Assembly (NCBI GenBank): GCA_963697285.1
Contig: CAVONI010000013.1
Coordinates: forward strand, 1-59,894
Reading direction: 5' to 3'
Origin: JAEUQQ01 sp963697285
GTDB lineage: Bacteria; Acidobacteriota; Vicinamibacteria; Vicinamibacterales; JAFNAJ01
Length of the DNA: 59,894 nucleotides
Of this stretch, positions 1 through 8,355 are shown in pieces. The notes beneath the pieces are model-generated. The model did not search any database and was not told the DNA's origin. It worked only from the letters and a program-made list of their open reading frames with translations. The position numbers and the translations under genes are program-made. Position 1 is the stretch's first letter; the number at the start of each line of letters is the position of its first letter.

Positions 1-124
1 CACGACGCGGGCGATGTGCAGATCGTGCAGGTCAAGGCGGCAGGCTTCGTCTCGACTGCCGGCTTGCAGGCCGTCTCGGTCAAGAGAGCTCTCGCCGGTG
101 CTCCCGGTGCCGTCGCGGAAAGAC

Positions 125-1036
125 ATGCGCGTGCCCTTCACCAGCTGCGCCGAGATGCTCGCGCATGATGGCGATCGGCACACGCCGCTGTGGCAGCTCG
201 CCGTCGAGTACGAGAGGGCACGCGGCCAGTTCACCGAGCGTGACGTCATCGAGAAGATGGTCGCCATCGTGCGCATCCTGCGGCGATCGATCGCCAGCGG
301 CATCGCGGGCACGAGCTACGACGATCGCGTGCTCGGGCACCAGAGCGGACGCTTCCAGGAGATGATGCACGCCGGCCGCCTGCTCGACGGCGGCGCACTG
401 AATCGCATCGTGCTCTACGTCACGGCCTTGATGGAGGTGAAGAGCTCGATGGGCGTCATCGTCGCCGCGCCGACGGCCGGCGCCTGCGCGGCGCTGCCTG
501 GCGCGGTGATCGGCATGGCCGACGCGATGACCCGCAGCGAAGACGAGATGGCGAAGGCGATGCTCGCGGCCGGCCTGATCGGCGTCTTCATCGCCACGCG
601 CTGGACGTTCGCGGCAGAGGTCGGCGGCTGTCAGGCCGAGGGCGGTTCCGCGGCCAGCATGGCAGCGGCAGCCCTCGTCACGCTCGCGGGCGGGACGCGC
701 GATCAGGCCATCGCCGCGGCGTCAATGGCCTTCCAGAGCATGCTGGGACTCATCTGCGATCCCATCGCCAGCCGCGTCGAGGCGCCGTGCCTCGGCAAGA
801 ACGTCATGGCCGCCAGCAACGCGCTCTCGTGCGCGAACATGGCGCTCGCGGACTTCGATCCGCTCATCCCGCTCGATGAAGTCATCGACGCGGCGAAAGA
901 CGTCGCGAGCATGATGCCTCGCGAACATCGCTGCACCGCGCTTGGCGGACTGGCAATCACACCGGCCTCGCGGGAGATCGAGCGAAAGCTCGCCGCGGCG
1001 AAGGGCCCGGGCTGCGGCAACTGCGGATGTCATTGA
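125..1036 (+). CDS. sdaA: L-serine dehydratase, iron-sulfur type, alpha subunit/domain
   Basis: Deaminates L-serine to pyruvate and ammonia with a [4Fe-4S] cluster, in the cytoplasm. The protein shows the SDH_alpha core: PTAGACAALPG, then GGCQAEGG, then LICDPI, each carrying a likely cluster cysteine, and a Cys-rich C-terminus GCGNCGC resembling the tail that reaches into the active site in this family. I chose ATG 125 because it gives about 303 residues, the usual length of a separate alpha subunit, and GGAAAG lies just upstream. The same frame is open back to 14, and frame 1 is open from base 1 to about 166, so a fused beta domain broken by a frameshift, or a beta subunit ending here, cannot be excluded at the window edge. 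It converges with the next gene. Confidence 0.85.
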   Translation: MRVPFTSCAEMLAHDGDRHTPLWQLAVEYERARGQFTERDVIEKMVAIVRILRRSIASGIAGTSYDDRVLGHQSGRFQEMMHAGRLLDGGALNRIVLYVTALMEVKSSMGVIVAAPTAGACAALPGAVIGMADAMTRSEDEMAKAMLAAGLIGVFIATRWTFAAEVGGCQAEGGSAASMAAAALVTLAGGTRDQAIAAASMAFQSMLGLICDPIASRVEAPCLGKNVMAASNALSCANMALADFDPLIPLDEVIDAAKDVASMMPREHRCTALGGLAITPASREIERKLAAAKGPGCGNCGCH

Positions 1037-1124
1037 TCCTGCCTGGCCTGGCGAGGCGGGTCTGCCCGTGCCCGGGCGGTGTCGTGGCCGGCGCGCCGAC
1101 GCGACCACGGTGTCACCGGCTCCT

Positions 1125-2114
1125 TCACAACGAGATCTGGGTGCCGAGATCCCCGGCGATCGCGCGCTCGAAGACGAGGTGCGCCACGGTGACATCCTCG
1201 ACCGCGAGGCCGAGTGACTTGAACACGACAATGTCGGCGGCGGCCTTGCGCACGTTCACGCCGGATCGGACGAGCGCGCCCAGCTCCGCGCAAATGTGAT
1301 CGGGCCCGAAGCGGCCCTCGGCCATGCCCTGCACGATGTCGCCCGACTCGACGAGCGCGGCGTCGCGCGAGTCGACGACGAGGCGCGAGGCCGAGACGAG
1401 GTCGGGATCCATCTCGCGGTGGTCGTGCCGGCAGGCGCCTACCGACACCACCAGGGCGCCGTCGCTCACCCAGCGCCGGTCGAGCACCGGCTGGGGCGAC
1501 GAGGTCACCAGGACGTGGAGGTCGGCGCCGCAGGCCGCGGCCTCGGCAGACTCCGACTCGACGAGCGTCACGCGCAGCTCTGGCGACAGTTCCCGCACGA
1601 AGGCCGACCGGTCGGCTTGCGGGCTCCACACCCTGACCTCGTGCAGCGAGGGCGACTCGGCAGCGATGGCCCGCAGGTGACTTCGGGCCTGGGCTCCGGA
1701 GCCGAACAGCGCCATCCGGCGCACGGGTGCCGCCGCCAGGTGACGCACCGCCAGCGCCGACACGGCCGCGGTGCGCACCTCGGTGATGTGCGACCCGTCC
1801 ATCACCGCCCTGAGCATGCCCGTCTGGTCGTCGAACAGCAGGATCGTGGCGAAGTGGCTCGGCAGGCCCCGCGCAGGGTTGCTGTTGAAGACGGTCACCA
1901 GCTTGGCGCCCAGCGCGGCGTGCGAGGCGATGTGCGCGGGCATCAGGCCGAACACGGCGCGCTCGGGCCCGACGAGCAGCGAGGTCCTGAGCGGCTGGAC
2001 GACCTCGCCGGCCGAGAGGGCCCCGAGCGCGGCTTCCATGAGGCCCACGAGGTCCACGCCGACGAGCGCGCGGCAGACATCCTGCTGGGTCAACAACCGG
2101 ACGGATTGTGACAT
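1125..2114 (-). CDS. Ornithine cyclodeaminase/mu-crystallin family NAD(P)-dependent enzyme
   Basis: About 329 residues. Family members are ornithine cyclodeaminases, alanine dehydrogenases or ketimine reductases; the substrate here is not readable from sequence. Visible features are MDGSHITEVRTAAVSALAV, which holds the substrate region and the conserved RTAA, a Rossmann dinucleotide motif LFGSGAQA, and the late segment VESGDIVQG followed by a KSLG motif typical of the family C-terminus. Start ATG 2114 is preceded by GGAG at suitable spacing; an open extension to 2243 lacks family similarity. It converges with the serine dehydratase gene, which may suggest a role in amino-acid breakdown (inference). 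Confidence 0.85.
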   Translation of the reverse strand: MSQSVRLLTQQDVCRALVGVDLVGLMEAALGALSAGEVVQPLRTSLLVGPERAVFGLMPAHIASHAALGAKLVTVFNSNPARGLPSHFATILLFDDQTGMLRAVMDGSHITEVRTAAVSALAVRHLAAAPVRRMALFGSGAQARSHLRAIAAESPSLHEVRVWSPQADRSAFVRELSPELRVTLVESESAEAAACGADLHVLVTSSPQPVLDRRWVSDGALVVSVGACRHDHREMDPDLVSASRLVVDSRDAALVESGDIVQGMAEGRFGPDHICAELGALVRSGVNVRKAAADIVVFKSLGLAVEDVTVAHLVFERAIAGDLGTQISL

Positions 2115-2357
2115 CGCTGTGCTCCGTGAAACGTCGATCCTACCCTGCCGACCTCTGACGCTGGGCCAGGCCCGGGAACCGTTCGGCCGCCTGGGTTGTG
2201 CAGTTCCTGCGATCCCGTCCGCACGCGTGTGCGGGCACACCATCGCCGTTCATCGGCACGACGCGGCCGGGGAACTCGTGCCGGCGCTCGCACTCGCGAC
2301 TGCCGCCCCGGGCGGCGTCAGGGAGCGCTGGCCGGGTCCTGCGGTGCGCCGCATGCC

Positions 2358-3185
2358 TCATCGCCGCACGATCGCCAGGCCCAGCCCCGCGAAGATGATC
2401 GCCGCCGACAGCGCGACGTGCACGGTCAGGGGCTCACCGAGGACGACGACGGCGCCCAGCGCCGCGATGGCGGGCACCGCAAGTTGGACCAGGCCGGCCT
2501 GCATCGACGACAGGTGCGGGACGACCTGGTACCAGATGGCGTAAGCCAGTGCCGACGTCACTGCGCCCGAGCAGGCCGCGAGCAGGAGCCCCCAGGGGCC
2601 CGACGTGTGGCCGGCAGCGACCAGCACCAGCGGCGAGACGAGGACTACGCTGCGCGCGAAGTTGCCGCTCGTGGCCGACAGGGCCGACGCCAGGCCCCTG
2701 CCCCGCCACGTGTAGACCGCCCAGGCGAGGCCCGCCAGCACCATCAGCGCGATGCCGACGGCGTCGCGCGACTGCGCGCGCGGTGCCGTCAGGACGAACA
2801 GGCCGACCAGGGCGAGCGCCGCACCGAACCACTCCGCGGGGCGGTGACGCTCGCCGTGTCGCGCGCCGTTGACGAGCAGCGCCAGGTGGACGACCGGGAA
2901 GATGATGAGGGCGCCGAGGGCGGCGCCGATGCGCACGTAGGCGTACGAGAACGCCACGGCGTACGTGGCGAGGGCCGCGGAACCCATCCACGAGCCACCG
3001 AGCACCGGCAGCGACGCGGCGCGCGCGAGCACCGCCAGCATCGCCGCGCCCGACGCCAGGCGCACCACGCTGTACGTCGCCGGGTCGATGAGCGCGGTGC
3101 CGATCGCTCCCCTGGCCAGGAGGGAGTTCGCAGCGAACCCCACCATGGCGAGCGCGCACAACGCCAGCAGCCGCGAGCGGCTCAC
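2358..3185 (-). CDS. EamA/DMT-family transporter (putative metabolite exporter)
   Basis: About 275 residues with ten hydrophobic segments arranged as two repeats of the EamA (DUF6) domain: an early SLLARGAIGTALIDP segment, and a second repeat ending in LGEPLTVHVALSAAIIFAGL, the standard LxExxt...GaxLIlaG signature. Members of the drug/metabolite transporter superfamily export amino acids, nucleosides or drugs across the inner membrane; the substrate is unknown. I prefer GTG 3185 (V-S-R-S-R) because an upstream GTG at 3227 lies inside a dispersed palindromic repeat and would add only basic residues. Downstream of and co-oriented with the RidA and NTF2-like genes. Confidence 0.85.
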   Translation of the reverse strand: MSRSRLLALCALAMVGFAANSLLARGAIGTALIDPATYSVVRLASGAAMLAVLARAASLPVLGGSWMGSAALATYAVAFSYAYVRIGAALGALIIFPVVHLALLVNGARHGERHRPAEWFGAALALVGLFVLTAPRAQSRDAVGIALMVLAGLAWAVYTWRGRGLASALSATSGNFARSVVLVSPLVLVAAGHTSGPWGLLLAACSGAVTSALAYAIWYQVVPHLSSMQAGLVQLAVPAIAALGAVVVLGEPLTVHVALSAAIIFAGLGLAIVRR

Positions 3186-3214
3186 CCGATCAACATCCGA
3201 TGCGTCACCCCGTC

Positions 3215-3247
3215 GTCGGGGCCGCACCCCGTGCGGCCCGTGCCCGA
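3215..3247. repeat. Dispersed palindromic repeat, copy 1 (degenerate)
   Basis: Palindrome centred on GGGGCCGCACCCCGTGCGG, flanked by GTCGGG and CCCGAC. Same core as copies at 4312, 8101, 10994 and 41735, all at gene ends or between genes. Consistent with a REP-like element; here it lies between the RidA and EamA genes. Confidence 0.6.
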
Positions 3248-3278
3248 CTCCGCGAAGTGGCCAGCCACGTCCACAACA

Positions 3279-3725
3279 TCACCGCTTGATCGCGATGCCC
3301 TGGACTTCGAACCGCGCCCCGAAGAGCAGCGTGCCCGACCCGATGAACGCGCGTGCCGGGAACTCCTTGGTGAAGTACGTGCGGTAGACCTTGTTGAAGA
3401 CGTCGTAGTGCTTCACGTCGCTGCAGTAGATCGTCATCGTCGCGAGGTCGTCCATGGTGAGCCCCGCCTGCACGACGGCGGCTTTCACCGCGTCGAGCAC
3501 CGCGCGCGCCTCGACCTCCGGATCCTCGGGCACCTTGCGGTCGGGCCCCAGGCCCAGCATCCCCGACAGGTAGAGGGTGTTGCCGACCAGCACGCTCTGG
3601 CTGAACGGCGGCTGCGACGGATCTGCGGGCGTCCTGGCGCCCTGGTAGGTGCGCGGTGTCTGCGCCTGCGCGGCGACAGCGAAGACCAAGAACGACATCA
3701 CGAGCGTGGTTGCGCAGCGAATCAT
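3279..3725 (-). CDS. RidA/YjgF/UK114-family protein with signal peptide
   Basis: 148 residues. RidA proteins hydrolyse reactive enamine/imine intermediates such as 2-aminoacrylate made by PLP enzymes, usually in the cytoplasm. The fold is recognisable from PPFSQSVLVGNTLYLSGMLG, the central VLDAVKAAVVQAGL helix and PARAFIGSGTLLFGARFEVQ, which keeps the conserved Arg of the PAR motif and a late Glu. The first 22 residues form a clear signal peptide ending AQAQ, so this copy is probably exported, which is less common. Start ATG 3725 has GAGGTG upstream. It follows the NTF2-like gene by 22 nt, so the two are likely cotranscribed. Confidence 0.87.
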   Translation of the reverse strand: MIRCATTLVMSFLVFAVAAQAQTPRTYQGARTPADPSQPPFSQSVLVGNTLYLSGMLGLGPDRKVPEDPEVEARAVLDAVKAAVVQAGLTMDDLATMTIYCSDVKHYDVFNKVYRTYFTKEFPARAFIGSGTLLFGARFEVQGIAIKR

Positions 3726-3747
3726 CGGTTCACCTCGGGATCGCAGA

Positions 3748-4224
3748 CTACTTCGGAAGAGTCATGGTGCACGGGCGCTCGATCGTGTCGGCGACATGCA
3801 CAACCTGCCAGCCTTCGGCGCGCTTGACGAGGGTGAACACCTCCTTGCCGCAGTGGCTCAGGACGCCGGCGCGATGGAAGTCGTAGGCGCCCCACACGAT
3901 GGCCAGGCCATTGTGCACCCGCACTTCGGGATCGATCAGGCGCTCGATCCAGGGCTCGTCGGGACGCCCCACGGCGGCGGCGAACTCGGCGCCCGTCACG
4001 CGTCGCGTCACGGGGATGCCGTCTGGCCCCGGCCTGACATTCAGGAAGAAGGCGTCCTCGGCGACGACGGCCTTGACCTGCGCCGGGTCGTGGGCGGCCA
4101 TGGCGGCGAACACCTTGTTCACGGTTGCCAGGACGTCGGCGGCATCGTCAGGCGCCGCCCACGCCGCCTGCCCCGCCAGTGTCACCGCGCACACAACGAC
4201 CGTCCTCACCCATCGTCCACGCAT
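3748..4224 (-). CDS. Exported NTF2-like/SnoaL-type small protein
   Basis: 158 residues. Start ATG 4224 has a near-perfect AAGGAGG five nt upstream. Residues 1-23 form a signal peptide ending AAWAA. The mature part (VLATVNKVFAAMAAHDPAQVKAV, then GLAIVWGAYDFH, then a late GWQVVHVADT segment) matches the cone-shaped NTF2-like/DUF4440 fold found in ketosteroid-isomerase-like and unknown-function periplasmic proteins. No catalytic residues can be assigned. First gene of a likely operon with the exported RidA protein and the EamA transporter. Confidence 0.78.
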   Translation of the reverse strand: MRGRWVRTVVVCAVTLAGQAAWAAPDDAADVLATVNKVFAAMAAHDPAQVKAVVAEDAFFLNVRPGPDGIPVTRRVTGAEFAAAVGRPDEPWIERLIDPEVRVHNGLAIVWGAYDFHRAGVLSHCGKEVFTLVKRAEGWQVVHVADTIERPCTMTLPK

Positions 4225-4257
4225 CGACGCCTCCTTGGCCCCGAGAAACATCCAACC

Positions 4258-4294
4258 GCCCTGAGCGAGCGCACCCCACACGCGAGTCGAAGGG
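4258..4294. repeat. Dispersed inverted repeat (GCCCTGAGCGAGC...GAGTCGAAGGG)
   Basis: Begins GCCCTGAGCGAGC and ends CGCGAGTCGAAGGG. The reverse complement carries CCCTTCGACTCG and GCTCGCTCAGGGC, the same two ends as the element inside the amidase gene at 45274. It lies in the divergent gap between the NTF2-like gene and truB. Confidence 0.55.
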
Positions 4295-4311
4295 AGCGAG
4301 CGCGCGAACCC

Positions 4312-4372
4312 GTAGGGGCCGCACCCCAGTGCGGCCCGGGCCCGTTGGCGATTCACCCCGGTGCGGCCCTGA
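4312..4372. repeat. Dispersed palindromic repeat, copy 2
   Basis: GTAGGGGCCGCACCCC is followed by its GTGCGGCCC arm, then a second CACCCCGGTGCGGCCC unit, so this copy is a double element. It lies 39 bases upstream of the truB start codon. The unit matches copies at 10994 and, with CGC for CAC, at 8101 and 41735. Confidence 0.7.
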
Positions 4373-4410
4373 CACTCTACCGCACGTGCACCGCGTACAA
4401 TCGCGCGCAC

Positions 4411-5370
4411 ATGGACGGACTGCTCGTCATCGACAAGCCCGTTGGGCCGACCTCGCACGACGTGGTGGCGCGGATGCGGCGCGCCCTGCGCGAGAAACGC
4501 ATCGGCCACACCGGGACGCTCGATCCGATGGCCAGCGGTGTCCTGCCCCTCGTGATCGGGGTGGCGACCCGGCTCGCGCGGTTCCACAGCACGGCCGCCA
4601 AGCGCTACCGTGCGACGATCGTCTTCGGCGCCACGACCGACACCTATGACGCCCTGGGCACGGTCACCTGGCGTGCCCCGGATGACCTGGCACCTCCATC
4701 GCGGGCGGCTGTCGAGGATGCGCTCGCGGCGTTTCGGGGGACGTTCGCCCAGGTGCCGCCGGCGTATTCGGCGAAGAAGGTCGACGGCGATCGCGCGTAC
4801 GACCTCGCTCGGAAGGGCACGGTCGTCGTGCTCGAGTCGGCCATGGTGACGGTCGACGCGCTGAGCCTGGTTTCGTGGCTGCCTGGGGGCCAGGTCTTGA
4901 AAAATGCTGGAATGAAAGACGTGACCCCTTCGGTGGTGCTCGATGTCACGTGCAGTGCGGGGTTCTACGTGCGGGCGCTGGCGCACGACCTGGGGCAGGC
5001 GCTGGGCTGCGGCGCCTACCTTGCCGCCCTGCGGCGGACGGCGAGCGGACAGCTCGACGAGACGCTGGCGATCACCCTGGACGCGGCCGAACGTGACCCC
5101 GACGCGGCGCGCGGCCACCTGGTGCCGCTCGCGCGGATGCTGGCCGAGCACCCGTCGGTGGTGCTGACCGAGGCCGGGGCGACGCGCGCGCGCCACGGCA
5201 ACCTGATCCGCCTCGGCGATGTCGACGATCCGTCGCAGATTCCGCCTGAACCTGCCGCCGGCGGCCGCGTCGTGCGCCTGGTGACGGGTGCGGGCGACCT
5301 GCTGGCGATCGCCGAAATCGCCTCTGGGCACGCGCCGTGGCCTTTGCATCCGGGCGTCGTTCTGGCATAA
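4411..5370 (+). CDS. truB: tRNA pseudouridine(55) synthase TruB
   Basis: 319 residues; isomerises U55 of the tRNA T-loop to pseudouridine. The N-terminus LLVIDKPVGPTSHDVV and the catalytic motif GHTGTLDPMASGVLPL (Asp38 is the nucleophile) are diagnostic, as are AYSAKKVDGDRAYDLAR and GFYVRALAHDLG further on. The C-terminal part after residue 230 is a short PUA-like region (ARHGNLIRLGD). ATG 4411 gives the standard start; no strong Shine-Dalgarno is visible. Followed after about 100 bases by rpsO and pnp, a conserved bacterial order. Confidence 0.95.
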   Translation: MDGLLVIDKPVGPTSHDVVARMRRALREKRIGHTGTLDPMASGVLPLVIGVATRLARFHSTAAKRYRATIVFGATTDTYDALGTVTWRAPDDLAPPSRAAVEDALAAFRGTFAQVPPAYSAKKVDGDRAYDLARKGTVVVLESAMVTVDALSLVSWLPGGQVLKNAGMKDVTPSVVLDVTCSAGFYVRALAHDLGQALGCGAYLAALRRTASGQLDETLAITLDAAERDPDAARGHLVPLARMLAEHPSVVLTEAGATRARHGNLIRLGDVDDPSQIPPEPAAGGRVVRLVTGAGDLLAIAEIASGHAPWPLHPGVVLA

Positions 5371-5471
5371 CATTCCCTGTTCCCGTGGCCGCGACAGGCC
5401 ACACAGACGACGACCTGGTGCGGTACCGCAGTGGCGGGTGCCGTTCCTGGGGCGTACGCGGAGGAAGTTGC

Positions 5472-5741
5472 GTGGCATTCTCGAAAGATCGCAAGACGAC
5501 AGTGATCGACACCTACCGCACCCACCAGAGCGACACCGGATCGCCCGAGGTGCAGGTGGCATTGCTCAGTGAACGCATCAGCTACCTCACCGAGCACTTC
5601 AAGATACACACCAAGGACCACCACTCGCGTCGTGGCCTGCTCAAGCTGGTCGGCCAGCGTCGCCGCCTGCTCGACTACGTCAAGTCGAAGGACACCGCGC
5701 GATACGCCGATCTGATCCGTCGCCTGGGCATCCGCAAGTAG
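5472..5741 (+). CDS. rpsO: 30S ribosomal protein S15
   Basis: 89 residues, exactly the usual S15 length. Binds 16S rRNA and nucleates assembly of the 30S platform. Conserved blocks THQSDTGSPEVQVA, HFKIHTKDHHSRRGLL and GQRRRLLDYVKSKD are all present. The start is GTG 5472, supported by GGAGGAAG about seven nt upstream and by the MAFSKDRK beginning. Located between truB and pnp as in many bacteria. Confidence 0.97.
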   Translation: MAFSKDRKTTVIDTYRTHQSDTGSPEVQVALLSERISYLTEHFKIHTKDHHSRRGLLKLVGQRRRLLDYVKSKDTARYADLIRRLGIRK

Positions 5742-5750
5742 TTCTGCCGA

Positions 5751-5778
5751 CCGGGTGGCTGCGCGTGCAGCCGCCCGG
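5751..5778 (+). terminator. rpsO-pnp intergenic hairpin
   Basis: A 12-bp stem (CCGGGTGGCTGC pairing with GCAGCCGCCCGG, one G-T wobble) around a GCGT loop starts ten nt after the rpsO stop. No T-run follows, so full intrinsic termination is unlikely; an attenuator or an RNase processing site, as known between rpsO and pnp in E. coli, fits the position. Confidence 0.6.
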
Positions 5779-5842
5779 CTCCCGGCCCCACCGCGTTCAC
5801 CCGCGCACTGTAATTTGCGCTCCCCCTCGAAGAGGCGTTCGT

Positions 5843-8066
5843 ATGCTCAAGCGTGAGATCCAATTAGGTCAGCAGACCTTGTCCATCGAGACAGGCAAGC
5901 TGGCGAAACAGGCCGACGGCTCCGTGATCGTCCGCTACGGCGACTCGGTGGTGCTCGTCACGGCCTGCGCCGCAGCCAATCCCCGCGAGGGAATCGACTT
6001 CCTGCCGCTGACCGTTGACTACCGCGAATACACCTACGCGTCGGGACGCATCCCCGGCGGCTTCTTCAAGCGCGAGGGCAAGCCGGCCGAGAAGGAAGTG
6101 CTCACCAGCCGCCTGATCGACCGCCCGCTGCGCCCGCTCTTCCCGTCGGGATGGCGTCGCGAGACGCAGATCATCGCGCTCGTGCTGTCGGCCGACAGCG
6201 ACAACGACACCGACGTGCTGGCGGTGACCGGCGCCTCGGCGGCGCTGGCCTTGTCGAGCATTCCCTTCCAGAAGACGCTCGGCAGCGTCAGGGTGGGCCT
6301 GATCGACGGCCAGTACATCATCAACCCGACGCACGAGCAGCGGAAGACGAGCCGGCTCGACCTCATCGTCGCCGGCAGCGCCGACGCCATCATGATGGTC
6401 GAGGCGGGCGCGAAGATCGTCACCGAAGACGAGATGATCGGGGCGCTCGACGCGGGGCACAACGCCATTCGCCAGATCATCGAGCTCATCGACGCGATGA
6501 AGGCCGAGATCGGCAAGACCAAGATGACGTTCGCGGCCAAGGAGATCGGCCACGACTTCTACCGCGAGGTCGAAGAGAAGGTGTACGTCTCGCTGGCCGA
6601 GGCGATGCGCATCCGCGAGAAGCTCGAGAGCTACGACCGGGTCGACCAGGTCCTCGACGACCTGATCGCGTCGCTGCCCGATGGCGAGATCCAGCGCAAG
6701 CTCGAAGCCAAGGCCATCTTCAAGGAACTCAAGGAGAAGGTGCTCCGCGAGGAGATCCTCGAACGCGGACAGCGGCTCGACGGCCGCAAGTTCGACGAGA
6801 TCCGGCCCATCTGGATCGAGACGAGCGTGCTGCCGCGGACCCACGGCTCGGCGGTCTTCACGCGCGGCGAGACGCAGGCGCTCGTCACGGCGACGCTCGG
6901 CACGGCCGACGACCAGCAGAAGATCGAGCACGTCGACGGCGAGTACTACAAGCGCTTCATGCTGCACTACAACTTCCCGCCGTTCTCGGTTGGCGAGGTG
7001 GCGTTCCTGCGCGGGCCCGGCCGTCGCGAGATCGGTCACGGCGCGCTGGCAGAGCGCGCACTCGTCGCCGGTCGTGCCGGGCGAAGACGTGTTCCCCTAC
7101 ACGGTCCGCGTGGTCTCCGACATCCTCGAGTCGAACGGCTCCTCGTCGATGGCGTCGGTCTGCGGCGGGTCACTCGCGATGATGGATGCGGGCGTGCCCC
7201 TCAAGGCGCCGGTGGCCGGGGTGGCCATGGGCCTCATCCTCGACGAGAAGACGGGACGTTACGCGGTGCTCAGCGACATCGCGGGCGCCGAAGACCACTA
7301 CGGCGACATGGACTTCAAGGTCACGGGGACCAGCGAAGGCATCACGGCGCTGCAGATGGACATCAAGGTCGGCGGCATCACGTCGGAGATCATGCGTGCG
7401 GCGCTGGCGCAGGCCCGCGACGGCCGCCTGTTCATCCTCGGCAAGATGAACGAGGCCCTGGCCGCGTCGCGCGCGACGGTGTCGCAGCACGCGCCGCGCA
7501 TCATCACCATCAAGATCCCGGTCGACAAGATCCGCGACGTCATCGGGCCGGGTGGCAAGATGATCCGCAGCATCATCGACAAGTGCGGCGTGAAGATCGA
7601 CGTCGAAGACGATGGGCGCGTGAACGTGGCGTCGGTCGACGAGGCGTCGGCCAACCGGGCGATCGCGATGATCCAGGAGCTGACGGCCACGCCGGAGCTC
7701 ATGAAGGCCTACATGGGCAAGGTGGCGCGCATCACCGATTTCGGTGCGTTCATCGAGATCATGCCCAATGTCGATGCGCTCCTCCATGTCTCCGAGATCG
7801 CCCTGCACCGCGTGCAGGACGTTCGCGACGAGCTCAAGGAAGGCGACTCGATCATGGTGAAGGTCATCTCGATCGATGGCTCGGGCAAGGTGCGGGTGAG
7901 CCGCAAGATCATCCTGCTCGAGGAGCAGGGCGGCGACATCTCCGAGTACCTGGCCGGCACGACGGGACGTCCGGAGCGCGGCGGCAGCCGCGGCCCCGGC
8001 GGCGACCGTCCGCGCGGCGGTGATCGCGACCGCGGACGCGGCGGCGATCGCGGCCCGCGCCGCTGA
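5843..8066 (+). CDS. pnp: Polyribonucleotide nucleotidyltransferase (PNPase), one frameshift
   Basis: 3'-5' phosphorolytic exoribonuclease of the RNA degradosome. Two RNase PH domains, a KH domain (IRDVIGPGGKMIRSIID) and an S1 domain (MGKVARITDFGAFIEI) appear in order, followed by an RG-rich tail (RGGSRGPGGDRPRGGDRDRG). The first frame runs from ATG 5843 to ALAERAL; one extra base at about 7064 (CTC-G-TCG) moves the reading to a second frame that continues SPVVPGEDVFPYTVRVVSD without losing a residue. The span is 3n+1 long. PNPase is a core gene and there is no slippery site, so I read this as a consensus error, not a real break. GAAGAGGCG lies upstream of the start. Confidence 0.93.
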
Positions 8067-8100
8067 GGCGCGCGACCACCTGCCCGGCCGCGCCGGCGGT

Positions 8101-8129
8101 GTAGGGGCCGCGCCCCCGCGCGGCCCGGT
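8101..8129. repeat. Dispersed palindromic repeat, copy 3
   Basis: GTAGGGGCCGCGCCCC followed by GCGCGGCCC; same unit as the copy at 41735. It lies 34 nt beyond the pnp stop codon. Confidence 0.7.
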
Positions 8130-8180
8130 GACACCGACCGATCGGCCGATCGGCTGACGCACAGTCGTGTGCACGCATCC

Positions 8181-8214
8181 GGGCCGGGTGACATCGCGAG
8201 ATGTCATCCGGCCC
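8181..8214 (+). terminator. Strong GNRA-capped hairpin downstream of pnp
   Basis: A 15-bp stem (GGGCCGGGTGACATC with GATGTCATCCGGCCC, a single G-T pair) closes on the tetraloop GCGA, a GNRA loop when read as RNA. It lies in the 289-base gap between pnp and the first TonB receptor gene; the remainder of that gap holds only the repeat at 8101 and nothing else I recognise. No U-tract follows. It could be a transcription terminator, a 3' stabiliser or part of a structured RNA. Confidence 0.5.
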
Positions 8215-8355
8215 GTCGTGTGTGTGGGGCCGTTCACGTCGACGAAACGCCGCCGCGTCCGACTATCACCCTCACGACGAGCAGGCGTGGCCTCCTTGAA
8301 CCGCCAGGTCGGGATCCCGGGTCAAGGCGGGTGCGTCAAACGACCAGGTAGCTGC

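Noticed and set aside
7050..7080. Programmed ribosomal frameshift in pnp
   Set aside because: No slippery heptamer or downstream structure, PNPase is not known to be frameshifted, and the same +1 error type recurs in many other genes.
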